A stretch of DNA of 64,000 bases from Aureobasidium sp. EXF-3400 (Eukaryota; Ascomycota; Dothideomycetes; Dothideales; Saccotheciaceae), in contig SWBL01000043.1 of assembly GCA_024195585.1 (NCBI GenBank), forward strand, positions 1-64,000, read 5' to 3'. Of the stretch, positions 34,719-46,816 are shown one piece after another. The stretch's first letter is position 1, and the number at the start of each line of letters is the position of its first letter. Below the pieces are notes generated by a model. The model was not told the DNA's origin, did no database searches, and saw only the letters and a list, made by a program, of their open reading frames with translations. The translations under genes were made by a program, and so were the position numbers.

Positions 34719-35683
34719 ATACACGAACACAGTTCCTGGTTCTCCGCGCATTCTGATCAGTCTCAGATGGTCTCTAAGCCCGTAATTCCGACTACCTCTT
34801 TTAAAATAGATTCCCTTGCTCTACTCGCTAACGAGACTCATCGAGGAGTTTTTGCGAAGTTCAGGCATGCAAAAACTTATTACGGAGAATGAGTCTGTCA
34901 GGGTGAGAGAACATAAGAAATCTCATAAACGCTGACACAGATCAATCATCCTCTGAATTATTTTGGCAGACGATGACAGCATCCAGACTTTCAGAAGCCC
35001 AACATGCACCCAAAAGGTATCTCTCATCATGAAGTCTGCTTGGATTGAATCACTATCGAGTTTGAATAGAGGAGAAATATACGGTGTAACCACAGATGAA
35101 TCGAGATCGATAAACTTTCACTCAACTCAAATTGACGACGGGAAGACCCTGACCTGTTGTGCGTTCGAGTGACTTAGTCAGGACCACCCATTGGGAAGGT
35201 ATAGCATTCCTTAGACAGTTTGGCTATGCAGAACTTCAATCACAGCACAAAGCATGTTGTGGCAAATAGCATAAGACATATATACCGTCTGCCGAGAAAC
35301 CTTAAGTAAGTCTGACCTTGAGCCATGTCCACCGGAAGACCGTACCCGTTTAATCTACGTTATGAACGTTGTTTAATGTGTTGATCTCCGACGAGGGGCT
35401 CTGTTGTAGCATACCATTCGCAGTTTCAAGAAGCTGTTCTCGGAGCACTTACAAAGACAGTTTGGATTTGGCCCCGTGTGAACGTCCAACATGTGAGGTT
35501 TTATCAGCGACTATTTGATTGACCGAAGGCGAGATCATATGAGATTCGACAAGTCCGATGACTAAGTTGATAGAGGGCACCCCTATAAAGAGTCCAACAA
35601 TATCAAGTACCCCTTATGAAACAGACTACAGAATTTGCTATCTACTCTACTTGTGGAGAGAAGAAAGAAAAGCCTTATATCGA
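34719..35683. other. Intergenic, no gene seen
   Basis: About 1 kb between convergent genes, relatively AT-rich. Short frames only. Confidence 0.5.
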
Positions 35684-37615
35684 TCAAACAGAAAGAAAGC
35701 TGGAGACGGCAGAACTCACACCCTCAGCATCTTCGTAAACATGCCAATGTCCTACTCCCTCCAGAACTGTAACCGGACATGCACTAGGTAGCGATGCTGC
35801 GTATTTCTCACACAACTGCGGTGGCGACACTTTGTCCTCCGACCCGGTGATGATCAAAGTCTCTGGCTTGACAGCAGCGAGGTCCAGCTTCGTGGTCGCG
35901 TTAGCAAGAGCTGCGCATGCCTTTGCATAGCCCTCCGGGTCTTGGCCGAGCAAAGAGAGTCTGATGGCCGTCACGGCCAGTGGGTTGTGCGACTTGGTCC
36001 TCGAAGAGGTGCCTGCTGTGACGACGGCATCGACAACGGCAGACATACCCTCTGCACGAACGAGGTGAGCGCGCGTGTGTGAATTTGTGCTGGCTGCTTC
36101 GGGGAGAGGCGAGGGCGGTGGGCCGATAAGGACAAGTCTGTTCACTAGACCTGGGTTGTCTAGCACGAATTGGATTGCTATGAGGCAGCCCATCGAGTGA
36201 GCGAGCAACGTAGCACCAGAAATTTTCGCATGATCAAACACGCCCTTTAGGTCTGCTGCAAAGGATTCAATACTCAGTTTTGTAAGTGGAGAAGTGGGTG
36301 ACAGCCCGTGTCCTTCGAGGTCAAGAAAGTGGAGATTATGTGTTGTGTCCAGACGTGCCATCTGCACCAGAGGTGTCCAGTAGTCTGATGTACCACCGAG
36401 TCCATGGACGAACACTAGGTCTGGTGCCGAAATCTGTCCCTGCTGACGGTAGTGCAACAACTTGCTGTTGATCTCAGTCAAGCCAATCGAATCGACAACC
36501 TTGGTGTTGGAGGAGGGGATCTTATTCATGTTTTGAACGACTGCAACGATAGGGTTAGAGGATCCTGGACTGCCGATACGATTTGTGAGGGAACCAAGGC
36601 CGGTCACTGAAACTTCCACCTCGTCACCAGGTCTGAGATAGGTGGGAGGCTTTCTACCAATTCCAACTCCAGCAGGCTTCAATAACTATTAGCAGCTGGT
36701 CGGACCGAAGACGCCATCGTGGGTTACTTACAGTTCCGGTGGCCAAAACATCTCCAGGCATGAGTGTCTGGCCCTCTGACATCGTTTTGAGGAGGAATGG
36801 AATGCTGAAGATCAGATCGTTTGTTGTGGCATCCTGTCTCAATACACCGTTCACTCGAGTCTGAACACGTAGGACTCTGTCGAGCTTGTCTGCTGGCACT
36901 GCAATCGGTCCCTGTTCATAGTGTCAGCAGTCTGCTTACACATGCGCGGAGGGGATCGCGCACGTACCATAGGACAGAAGGTATCAGGCGACTTTCCAAT
37001 ATAAAATTGCTTATGGTCGCGCTGTCTCTCACGAGCAGTCATATCGTTGATAATGGTATAACCCCAGACGTGTTGCATAGCGTTCTCCTCGGAGATCTGG
37101 TAGCCGGCTTTACCAACGTTGACTCCAATCTCGCCCTCATAATCGATGGTCTCCGTAAAGTCAGGATGTGGATAGACGTCTTGCCCAGTGCCGATGATAG
37201 ACGTGAAACGCTTGGTGAAGATGACGGGGTGGGTTGGCTGATCAACCTTATCGGAGCTATCAAACCCAGAGCTGTTAAACTCCTTGGCATGGTCGGCGTA
37301 GTTCTTGCCTACGCATAGCACGTCTCGGCCACTGATCGGTGGCAGTATTGTGACACGAGAGGCAGGTATAGTCTCCCCAGAGGCAATGATGCCAGATTCT
37401 CCAACTTGGATGACTTGATAAAGGTCTCCGAGAAGTGTACCAGAAGCAAAGGCGAGCGGTTGGATACTGTCGTTTCCAGAATCGTAGTGGCCGATAGATT
37501 TTTTATGGGAGCTATCGACTTGGTAAGCTACGTAGTTCGTGAGCGAGCTCCGCCCAATATTGCTAGAAGAGTCCTTGAAGCCATTCTGGCCGTTGGCATG
37601 AGGTCCGGTCGTCAT
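35684..37615 (-). CDS. Fusion of FAH-family domain and alpha/beta hydrolase
   Basis: A 606-aa two-domain enzyme in three exons (36968-37615, 36732-36911, 35684-36676), with introns of 56 and 55 bp. Residues about 60-315 are a fumarylacetoacetase/2-hydroxyhepta-diene-dioate-type domain: LCVGKNYADHAKEF, DYEGEIGVNVGK (metal acids), NDMTARERQRDHKQFYIGKS, PMGP and GVGIGRKPPTYLRPGD. After a short linker comes an alpha/beta hydrolase: FVHGLGG, DLEGHGLS, nucleophile elbow LLAHSMGC, acid in TGSEDKVSPP and histidine in GVGHWH, closest in style to PcaD/MhpC-type hydrolases. Both domains act on acidic ring-cleavage products in aromatic degradation, so the fusion suggests two consecutive steps. The ATG at 37615 is preferred; the frame stays open to 37936 upstream with basic, atypical sequence. 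Confidence 0.9.
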
Positions 37616-38041
37616 TGTAAGTGGGAGAGGATCAGGTAGTAGAGAGCCTTGTTCACTGCTAGACACCAGAAGGGGGAAACCTAGTCGTATAATAATCATT
37701 GTCACACGCAATGTCCACGTCCGAGCTTGTAGCAGGACGATCATCATAACCCCGCTTTCCATAGCTCCGCCAAACTCCATGGCGCCGCCTCGCGGAGCTC
37801 GGGTAACCCCCACTTGCCTGTCCCACATTCTGCGGACAAGACGGAGATGGCGGATACGATGGAAAAGTCCATGAAACTTCTCAACGCGCGAATGCAGAGG
37901 GGTTTCGGCAAGTGGGGTTGACATGCTCCAAATCAAAATCTGATTTGTGCATGTGAATGCTAGAGGGACTTTTTATAGAGATCAATGGCATAAGGGGAAC
38001 TGTAACTCCTAGCATCCGCACCATATCAATTCTCACAAAAC
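37616..38041. other. Divergent promoter region
   Basis: 426 bp between the FAH/hydrolase fusion (minus) and the acetate-transporter-family gene (plus). If translation of the fusion began at 37924 or 37936, only about 110 bp would remain. Confidence 0.5.
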
Positions 38042-38957
38042 ATGTCTGCCTCCTCCGCAACCGAAACTCACGATCAGATCTCGAAGATCGAGTACAATGG
38101 TGATGTCGAACGTCTCGAGAGATTGACTACTGCTGGTGGTCATATCGACGATCGAAGCCAACCTGCTTTGCCCGTGGTTCATCGCTCCTTCGCCAATCCT
38201 GCTCCTCTCGGTTTGCTTTCCTTTGCTACAGGTATCTTCTTGATCTCGATTCTTGGAGTCCACGCTCGCGGCATACAGACTGCAAATGTACTTGTCGGTG
38301 TGCTCATGTTCTTCGGAGGAGTATGCCAGTTCATCTCTGGCATCATGGAGTTTGTCGCTGGAAACACAGTAAGCTCTAAAGGAACCCATTCATATACCAA
38401 AACATGTGCTTACAATGTTAGTTTGGGGCAACTGTGTTTCCTTCTTACGCAGCTTTCAACTTTTCGTATGCCATGATTTACATTCCTGGATCGGGCATTC
38501 TCGCATGTTAGTATAAGTCTTGGGTCAAAAGTTCTGCATAGGCTGACTCGAAGATACCAGCTTATACAGACGCCTCTGGGAAGATCAGCCAAGAATTCAA
38601 CAACGCACTCAGCATGTATTGCTGGGCTTGGTTTATCCTTACAGTCATTTTCACCATCGCCGCAATGCGCAGTTCATGGATATTATGGTTCACTCTGTTC
38701 TTCCTCGATATTGAACTAATCCTTCTAGCATCTGGATACATGTTGAATAGTTCGGCCACTCTTCTAGCCGCAAACTCTGTTGGCTTTGTAGTCGCTTTCT
38801 GTAGCTGTAAGTTTGTCTTGTGTTTGCACTTTACTTTGATCACCATCTTGTTGTATTGTGCTGATTTTGTTTAGACTGGGCCGGATGTGCTGGGCTATGG
38901 TCCGGAGGCTTGACACCTATCGAATTGCCCACCTTTGCCATGACCAATCGAAGTTGA
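38042..38957 (+). CDS. GPR1/FUN34/YaaH-family (Ato) acetate transporter
   Basis: A 246-aa membrane protein in four exons (38042-38368, 38422-38506, 38561-38806, 38875-38957), total 741 bases in frame. The hydrophilic N-terminus is followed by the family signature NPAPLGL and six hydrophobic segments. Other conserved spots are FGGVCQFISGIMEF, FGATVFPSYAAFNFSYAMIYIPG and the C-terminal YWAGCAGLWSG. Members move acetate and other short carboxylates across the plasma membrane in fungi. Placed next to the hydrolase fusion, it could import a carboxylate substrate or handle small acid products; this link is inference. Confidence 0.92.
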
Positions 38958-39402
38958 GTAAAGAGGAGATTTGCTGTCGGCGAGTTAGTTGACGAGGCTG
39001 GTGAAGTGACCGTGTGAACGAGTTTTTGTGGCCTGTAAATAACCGTCATCCAAGCCGTCTTCCTGCAATGCATTACCCTGACGAAGTGCCCTTCCTTTCT
39101 CGATGTATAACATGGTGCAAGGAATCCTTCGGTCCCCGAGAAGATTACATACCACGTTGTGAAAGGATGTCCCCACGGGAGCTCTGCTTCCATGTTGGTC
39201 TGATCGTTCGTAGTCGGATGCAGTCAATGTTTGTTCATCGCAGACATGGGAGTAGATATACTCTCTGGGCCCAAAAACAACCCCTATTGCCTCGAAAGCT
39301 CTTCATGCACTCATCTGATCCGCAAACACCTGAAGTACACATACCAAAGCGATTGATTACAAGCATATCCAAGATCCCTCGAAACCACGATCCAGCCTTC
39401 TC
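38958..39402. other. Intergenic between convergent genes
   Basis: 445 bp of 3' flank; nothing recognised. Confidence 0.5.
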
Positions 39403-39879
39403 TCAATCCAACCCTTCATCTCTTGTACCCAGACCCCTCAACCCCACATACCTCGCCGGCTCCTTATATGGATTTTCCACGCCCTTGGTCCTGCCCACTC
39501 TCAGACCATTCCCATAGATCTCCATATGTTCTCTGGTATGGAACCTCCAAAACTGCCAGGAGCAGTCTTTGCCCACAAAACTGTCAATCACCACTTTGCC
39601 ACCCGGATGCTCCGAGATGAAGTCTGTGCAGTCGTAGATAGTGTCGTCGATGATGAGCCATCGTCTGTGGCCATTTGAGGTTACATGCAGGACTGAGGTT
39701 GTTGGAATGAAGGGCAGTTGGTCGTCTGGTACGTGGCTCGCTATGAATGGATAGCTGAGAGGAAGGGACGTATCGTTCTGGTTGGTTCCAACGTGAGTTG
39801 AGGTGCAGTCTTTCTGCAGAGCTGAGGTGCTGAGAACAGAGGGATCAGTTTGGTGGCGATGAAGTTGAAGCCAACCCAT
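39403..39879 (-). CDS. Cytochrome b5-like heme-binding protein
   Basis: A single-exon gene of 158 codons from the ATG at 39879. The core is a cytochrome b5 heme-binding domain: RRWLIIDDTIYDCTDFISEHPGG with the first axial histidine in His-Pro-Gly-Gly (residues 91-94). The second axial histidine lies in WRFHTREHMEIYG (His114 or His118). The first 55 residues are polar, without a clear domain or membrane anchor. The C-terminal tail VGRTKGVENPYKEPARYVGLRGLG is typical of stand-alone fungal b5-like proteins. It could pass electrons to an oxygenase. A 509-bp promoter region separates it from the divergent amidohydrolase. Confidence 0.88.
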   Translation of the reverse strand: MGWLQLHRHQTDPSVLSTSALQKDCTSTHVGTNQNDTSLPLSYPFIASHVPDDQLPFIPTTSVLHVTSNGHRRWLIIDDTIYDCTDFISEHPGGKVVIDSFVGKDCSWQFWRFHTREHMEIYGNGLRVGRTKGVENPYKEPARYVGLRGLGTRDEGLD

Positions 39880-40388
39880 GATGGTGTGGAGAACGACTAA
39901 GGTATACTCAACAGAGAATGATTAGCGTATCACCGAGGGTGCTTTGGGCGTACAAGGAGATGTCTTGCAGAGTTCGAGAGTTCATAGATGTGGCATTCCT
40001 GACCTCGGGTCCTGAGCATAAGGTTCATCCGCTCAACACGAACTAGGCAAAATCTATGCTCTGACATACGTTGATGCCAAAGCGGACATGAACGCTCTCG
40101 GAGAGAAGGACAAAGAGATCTGTGAGTACGGAGATCGTGTAGGAAGGAATAGCGGCCAGGAAGCGGAGTTGACGGGGAAGACGGAGGTAGAGTACATCAC
40201 CAAGGTTTAAGACATCCGATTCGCCACGTGAATTCAAGACGCACCCCGCACGCCTCCTCCACATGCACACTCGGTGTGATGTGCAATGATTTCGAAGTTT
40301 CGAGTTACGAATCTACGTCTCGCACATATATGGTTGGACGCTGGCCCAGAATGGGTCACCATCCTCCAAACATCTTGACGCAGCAAAT
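39880..40388. other. Divergent promoter region
   Basis: 509 bp between the cytochrome b5-like gene and the amidohydrolase gene. No element stands out by eye. Confidence 0.5.
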
Positions 40389-42111
40389 ATGATGCCACCT
40401 TCCGCCCGAGCAGACTCTTTCGTGACCGGAGCTTTGAATGAGAAGCCCAACCTAATCAAGTCGACCCTGCCACGCAATGTCCAATGGATTGAAGAGGTCT
40501 CATGGGACCCAAGCTTACAGCCCAAAGAGTACGAAATCCAGGGCACTCATCCAGAAGCAATGATCTTATTCCTCAACGTAAACATTCTTGATTCTACAGG
40601 CAGGGAGCCCTATATCGGAGATGTGTTGGTCAAAGGTGAGAAGTCTACATTGGATCTAGCGAAGCGCCTCCAAGGTGACTAATGCTATGACAGGTCAACG
40701 CATCACATACGTGGGCACTGTCCCCCACGCAGAAAGACTCAGCAGAGACCCCAAAGTCCGAGTGTTCCATGGTCGAGGACGCACCCTGATGTCGGGCCTG
40801 GGCGATGCTCATACGCACTTCACTTGGAACGGGGGAGATCTCGACCGCTTGGGGGACCTGGGCATCGAAGAGCATACTCTCCTGACAATGAGAAGCGCGC
40901 AATGTTTCATTGATTCAGGATACACCATGTAAGAGAGTATGTATTGCGATAAGATGGAAACGAGACTTACAAGACTTACAAAGGTGTTTTGGTGCAGCTT
41001 CGGCAAAAGATCGACTTGACGTAGTCATCAGAGACGCGATCAACGCCGAGGACATACCGGGACCCAGATATCTTGCGAACGGTGAGGAGATGGCTCGCAG
41101 AGATGGCGAATTGGTTGCAGGCATCACTGCCTTTGCAGATGGACCCGAGGAGATGCGTGAGGTCATTCGCCACCATGTGGATATCGGCGTCGATAACGTC
41201 AAGCTCAGCATGTCTGGCGAAGAAGTAAGTCTGCGCAACAGCTTTCTTCGCAACCATCATGTCTGTACTAATCTAGTGCCCTAGATCACCGAGACCCGAT
41301 CAGCACAAGACTGCTATTTCACAGACGAGGAGACTGCGGCCTGTGTTGACGAGGCGCACAAACACGGCAAGCGGCTTTGCGCCCACGCTCGAGCTCGAGA
41401 CTCTGTCAAGATGTGTAAGTGTTCGAACATGAGCTGTTGATTATCACACTGCTAATCGTCTGACAAGGCGTCCGTCATGGAATTGAGGCCATCTACCACG
41501 CCTCATACATTGACGACGAAGGTATGGACATGCTGGAGGCTGCAAAAGACAAGCACATAGTGGCCCCAGCAATCAATTGGCTGATCGCAACACTCAACGA
41601 AGCCGAAGCATTCGGTTATAGCCATGAACAAGCCGAGAAGGTTGGATACAAACGGGAGCTAGACGCAGCCATCAAAAGCCTCAAGGAGATGCATCGCCGC
41701 GGTATAGTTGTACTCCCAGGTGGCGACTACGGGTTCGCTTGGACGCCACACGGGACGTATGCGCGCGATCTCGAGCACTTCGTGAAACTTCTGGGCTTCA
41801 CACCACACGAAGCCCTCATCGCTGCCACAGCCGGTGTCGCCAAGCTCATGATGCGTAGCGATAATTTGGGAAAAATCCAGCCAGGGTTCTTTGCGGACTG
41901 CATTCTGATCGATGGGAATCCATTGGAAGACATCACCATCCTGCAAGACCACTCCAAGCTGAATGTTATTTGTATCAACGGCAGAGTCCACAAGGCTGGG
42001 CGAAAAGAGTACACGCCTCCTCCGATCGCGGGACAAGACAATAACTGCCATATCATCGTACCAGATATGGAATATCCAACCGTCGAGAGAGCAATGCAGA
42101 AGCAGTATTAG
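40389..42111 (+). CDS. Metal-dependent amidohydrolase (imidazolonepropionase-related)
   Basis: A 498-aa amidohydrolase-superfamily enzyme in five exons (40389-40635, 40694-40928, 40984-41224, 41285-41414, 41468-42111); the exons sum to 1497 bases. The TIM-barrel metal site is visible: H-x-H in GDAHTHF, the likely bridging lysine in DNVKLSMSGEE, His in LCAHARAR, His in AIYHASYID and the final Asp in LPGGDYGF. The C-terminal beta-sandwich part has the usual GKIQPGFFADCILIDGNPLEDI. It hydrolyses an amide, ester-like or ring C-N bond of unknown substrate; related fungal and bacterial enzymes act on cyclic amides and peptidase-like targets. No signal peptide, so probably cytosolic. It is convergent with a Zn2Cys6 gene, only 43 bp apart. 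Confidence 0.93.
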
Positions 42112-42154
42112 TAGTTCTTGAATGTAGTGGTCATCCTCATATTCTAAACTGTCA

Positions 42155-44214
42155 TCAACATCCTTGAGCACTGGCCGAAGGCAGATTCCAATGGCCCCAG
42201 GATACCGCTGATGGTGTCAACCACTGTTGGGGATCAAGATGGTCAAAGATTTGATCAAGAGTGCCCATCTCATCTTCCACCATGGAGTCCGTGATTCGAA
42301 CGTTCCCATCAGTCATATGCCCGCTTCGCATTTGCGACCCTTCGCTAAAGTGATCAGTGTTCATGGCGAGCCCAAGTCCAGCACTTTGCATCAACAGTCA
42401 GCAGTTTCTCAGGATGTGCTTATCAGTACTTACAGCAGTCGACGAAGTATCGGTGCCGCACGCTTGCACACCAAACTCAGTTCCGCTAATTCCTCAAAAC
42501 GCCCGACACATTCCTTCAGCAATCGAATATCGTCTGGCGAATCGGAGTCCGGTTCGCTGGACTCGGAAATTATGGCAATCAAGACTACGGCGGCATGGAA
42601 GGTATGAAAACATCCCAAGCCTCGATTGTACCACTGAAAAGGTCCAAATTCGGGGTTGTTGTGCAAGGATGAGTGAATTTCTAGTAAGGCTCGTGCACTC
42701 TCTATACTCTTTGATCGTGCATTTTGGTGCTGCAAAGGATCTGGAGAACCTTGCATGAGTATCCGTCGATGTAGTAGAAGAGCGAGCTGGTGCGAAAAGC
42801 TATACAAGATCTTGAGTTGTATCTTGTGATGCGAAGAGAGCTCATCTTGGCGAGAGTGATAGAGATATACAGAGCTCCAAAGATCTCGCTCGTGAATCAG
42901 GGCCCTGTCGAGGTCTATGATGACTTTAGAATCAATGATGATGGGATTCAGCACTCGAGAACAGATCTTACTCCCTATGTCGTATAGGCGGAATTTGAGG
43001 AGCAAGTAGGACATTTGAGTTGCGCGTCCAGTGTGTATAGGTAGCGACGCCGACTCTGGGATCAGATCGAAGTCATTGATATCTGCCGGCATGCGCACAG
43101 AATAGTGAGAGCTATTATAATGGGGTGCCAAGTTCCGCATAGATGTATTTTGCAGCGTACAAAGCATCATAATGCAAGCCCAGCACCTGCGTCGCTCCTC
43201 GCACTCTACGAGATTGAGCTTGAAGCTTGATGGATCTATGTGACAACCAAGTGAGAGAGCCATGTGATATGTGGAACCGAGCAGTGTCCAGGATTGGCCA
43301 TGGCTATGATTTATTCCGTAGATCAGGATAATCAGAGCTTGCAAGGTTGTGATATTGTGGCGCCAAAGGTAGTTATCAATCTCAAGACATCGCATGGCGC
43401 TCGATCTATACCTTTCCGATAGGTCGCGGATCTTCGCGGACACAGTTGGCCGCCTGCTCAAGTCATTCAAAAATGCACTGTTCGCGTCGCAGGCGCTCAA
43501 AGCAGTACTGATGACGGCGAAAAGCAGTGCAAGCCATGCTAGGGATACAGATTCTGGATCTCGCTCAAACTTGACGTATTGCTGATGAAACGTTGGATCA
43601 TGCAAGACATGGAATAGAGGAGAGAAGGATTCAAAGTAAAGATCCTTCAAGCGAGTGCACGAATCTGAAGGTGGTAGCATCGCCAGCATATCGAATATTC
43701 CTAAGCCGTGGGTCATGTACTGCGTTCCGAAGGGAGACACAAGATCTTCACAGTGGTCGTGGCATGTTTCATCGTCTGGTTCTGTGGTAGGCCAAGAAGG
43801 AACGAAGCGAACATGGCCAGAAGCCGATACTTGCAGAACACCGCGGCCACCGAGTACACTGTCTGTCGTAACAGGATTGGGCGAATGAGACAGGGAAAAG
43901 TCGATTGTGAAGTCTTGAGTCTGTCTTTGCTGGTCTGATAACATCCTCTCAATGCGCGTGATTCGTGCGACCAAGTCATCATCTTGAACTTCCCTTGGAG
44001 GATTGCTTGCAGATACAGGCGAGAGAGGCATACTCGGCTCCGACTCGGGTTGGAAAGAGCTAGCTGAAGGCCGTTGAGCAAATACACAGTTCGCTAATGG
44101 AACTCCGCGCCTCTTGCAAGTGCCGCAAGGTATGTCATCACGGGGACATCGGATCTTCCGTACGCGACATGGTTCGCAGTTGATTGGCATACGCTTTTGA
44201 CGGCTGGCTCGCAT
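42155..44214 (-). CDS. Zn2Cys6 transcription factor with fungal-specific domain
   Basis: A 669-aa nuclear regulator in two exons (42434-44214 and 42155-42383) with a 50-bp intron near the 3' end. The zinc cluster is at about residues 13-43 (C-E-P-C-R-V-R-K-I-R-C ... C-G-T-C-K-R-R-G-V-P-L-A-N-C). A short coiled linker with VARITRIERML follows. The fungal-specific regulatory domain is clear: YFESFSPLFHVLHDPTFHQQY, LLGSTYHMALSLGCHID and CEERRRCWACIMMLCTLQN. It sits in the middle of the run of catabolic-looking genes, tail to tail with the amidohydrolase, so it is the obvious candidate for local control; the sequence itself does not prove it. Confidence 0.93.
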
Positions 44215-44736
44215 TGTAGTAACGGTTGCAGCTGGGGTGGGGATCCTCTGGGGTGAAGGTGGGCAAGTCCGCCTGTCTTATATCATCTCCGCTGCGGCAC
44301 AACCCCGCCCCGCGTCATCGAGATATTCGTGTATGTATGATTGATAGCATCTTGGCAACCCTAACTCTAAACATCGTTTCGTATCTCATCAATCCTAGCT
44401 AGGTTATACATACTTATCCTTTTGCTGATATTCACTTAGTCAAGAAAAGTTATGATGCCTATACTTGAGCTACAAAATTTCCCGCTGGTATGCGAGAGCA
44501 AATCATGGTAGAGAGCTCCTAGCAGAACTTTCTTTCCAAGAACTTCGGTACTGCAAAAACTAGTATCGCCCCCAAGCCGCCTCTCGCATCTAACAAGTAG
44601 CATGGATGCCAAATGGGAAAGGGTTAATAGAACTTCCTCAAATCACCCAATCCGGATAGCAAGAAGAAAAGGCCAGCGTGCGATGACTGTGGAAAAATGC
44701 TTCCTGGCATTGCTACCTGATGTGTGTCTCCCTCTC
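44215..44736. other. Promoter region of the Zn2Cys6 gene
   Basis: 522 bp upstream of the ATG at 44214, with a C-rich patch (CCCCGCCCCGCG near 44310). No gene. Confidence 0.5.
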
Positions 44737-46816
44737 TTACACCTTCTCTAACCGTGGATCTGCTGAGTCCATGCGTCTTAGGGACTGTCCAACCTCCCCA
44801 AGTCCCAGATCTTTGGCAAGTATATCGGCCGCCTTCTCGCCAACAAGCAACGCTGTGTTGTTGGTATTCGCACCGACATTACCAGGGCAGATGGAAAGAT
44901 CACACAACTTCAAGCCAGTGACTCCATATACGTTCAGGTCGGCATCGACCACTCCTCCCTTGTCGCGGGGCGCCATGCGACACGTTCCTAGCGAATGCCA
45001 AGTTGTGTTCACATTGTCGCGTACGTGCTTTTCGATGGCTCCATCGTCTTCGGCACTGTACTCGATCTCCGGAAGGTTGTTTCGGTCTTCTTGCGATAAG
45101 AATTTCGCAACGGGACCATCCTGCAACGCGGCTTTGCTACCTGCAGGAAACTTGGGATGCCCGAATTCCAGTTCACCGCTGTATGCGTTAGTCCTACGAT
45201 AGACCTCGCGCTGCTTCTTGTACGCCCAGATCTGCTTCTGAACGTCTGCTTCTGCTTTGAAGAACCCAGTGTTGAAGCTTGCAGGCGTCGTGACGTCTTT
45301 TGAGGTGATATGAATATCTCCACGAGAATATGGGTAAGCAGTATACGCACCCATCGTACAGTACTGCTGTGGCTCGCCGTCTTCGCACTGAGGCAGGACT
45401 TTGTGGTCTCCTAGGAAGGCCTGGACGACGCCAGTCAGCATCACAGGCCTGGTCGGGCGGTCCTTGAAATCTCTGTCCCAATGTTCCTTGAAGTTCGGGC
45501 CCATGGCTTCGATCTCTTTGTCCGTGGGTCTGATCTTAGAGCAAACGTCGACAGCGTTCCATCCAAGCATTGGGTCCTGGTTCTGAATGGCCTCACCGAA
45601 GTCTTTGCGGCCACTAAGCAACCCATCAAGGGTCTCTGAAGGTTTCAAAGAGGTCTTGTAGGGGTAGAGAATCAAATGGTGATCCTGATAATGCTCTCCA
45701 ACATCCGGCAGATTGCTCACCACCGGAATATCAAGCCTTTCAAGAACTTCCTTGCTTCCAACGCCAGATCTCTCAAGAATGGATGGCGTGCCGAGCGCTC
45801 CGGCAGAAACAACGACCATTCTTCTTGCGGTAACCTGGAAGGGGCCGGTGCTGTTGACACCACCCACAGGTTGTGATGATGGTGTTGGAACATACTCGAT
45901 ACCGTTCGCTCGATTGTTCTCGTCGAAAGTCACTCGATTTACTTTGCTGTTGAGCAAGAGGTGCAAGTTGGGGTACCCGCCAGATTGCATCAAGGGATGA
46001 ATGTACGCATGTGCAGCATCCTGGCGCTTTCCTTCGGGCGAGATGTACTTCGCCCATTTCTGAGGATTGGTCAGAAGACGGAGAATATCAGCGACCCACA
46101 CACCAGACTTACCGAGAAGACACCAACTCCCTTGAGACCTCTGATATCCTTGTGAAGATCCTGCGCATCAGCAGTGACCTCATGACCTGTTGCGATGGAA
46201 GCATTCAGCAGATCTTGCGCCGCTTCTTCTTGGAAATACGTTCCATGCGAGATGTGCATTGGACCTTCGTGTCCGTGCAGCGACTGATCGATGTCTGGAT
46301 CTGTGGGATGGTATGTTTCAAGCTGTGACAATGAGCTTGTGTTCTTTGGGTGCGATGTCATTTAGATCTCTCACCCTCTTCATCAAAGGTAGAAGATCCT
46401 TTGCAGTCCAACCTTTAGTCTCCCAGTCGTCAAAGTCCACTCCTTGTGCGCGAGTATACATCATGAAATTGATGGAACTTCCTCCTCCCAGGATGCCACC
46501 GCACGGGACTATGGCTTTACGGCCGTTGAGGGCTTCCTCAGGATTCGATTCGTAGAATAATGCTGTCTGAGAACCTGGAGCCAAGTGGGCCAGATACATG
46601 GCCGGATTGACGACAGTCGGATCGTTGTAGTTGTTCTTGCCCCCCTCGACAAGAAGAATGGAAAGGCTAGGATCCGCTACAGCTAGGCGGCCAGCGGCCA
46701 CGCATGCTGCGGTGCCACCACTATCACTGATCAGCTCTGCAATCAAAAAGCACATTGATTTTCTGATACCCTGCAAAGATGACATCGTATTGGCGACCCT
46801 CGACGTGAGTAGTCAT
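44737..46816 (-). CDS. GMC flavoprotein, alcohol oxidase (methanol oxidase) type
   Basis: A 641-aa FAD-dependent oxidase in four exons (46770-46816, 46375-46720, 46113-46322, 44737-46059). The exons total 1926 bases, and the small first exon carries MTTHVEGRQYDVIFA. Splicing rebuilds the FAD motif (AGGGTAACVAAGRL). Further marks are GGILGGGSSINFMMYTRA (GMC signature 1), ISPEGKRQDAAHAYIHPLM, SAGALGTPSILERSGVG (signature 2), the active-site histidine in TTWHSLGTCRM, and asparagine in NVGANTNNTALLVGE. Order and spacing follow yeast alcohol oxidase closely. Such enzymes oxidise primary alcohols with release of hydrogen peroxide, often in peroxisomes, but the C-terminal PRLEKV is not a clear peroxisomal signal. 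The alcohol used here is unknown. Confidence 0.93.
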
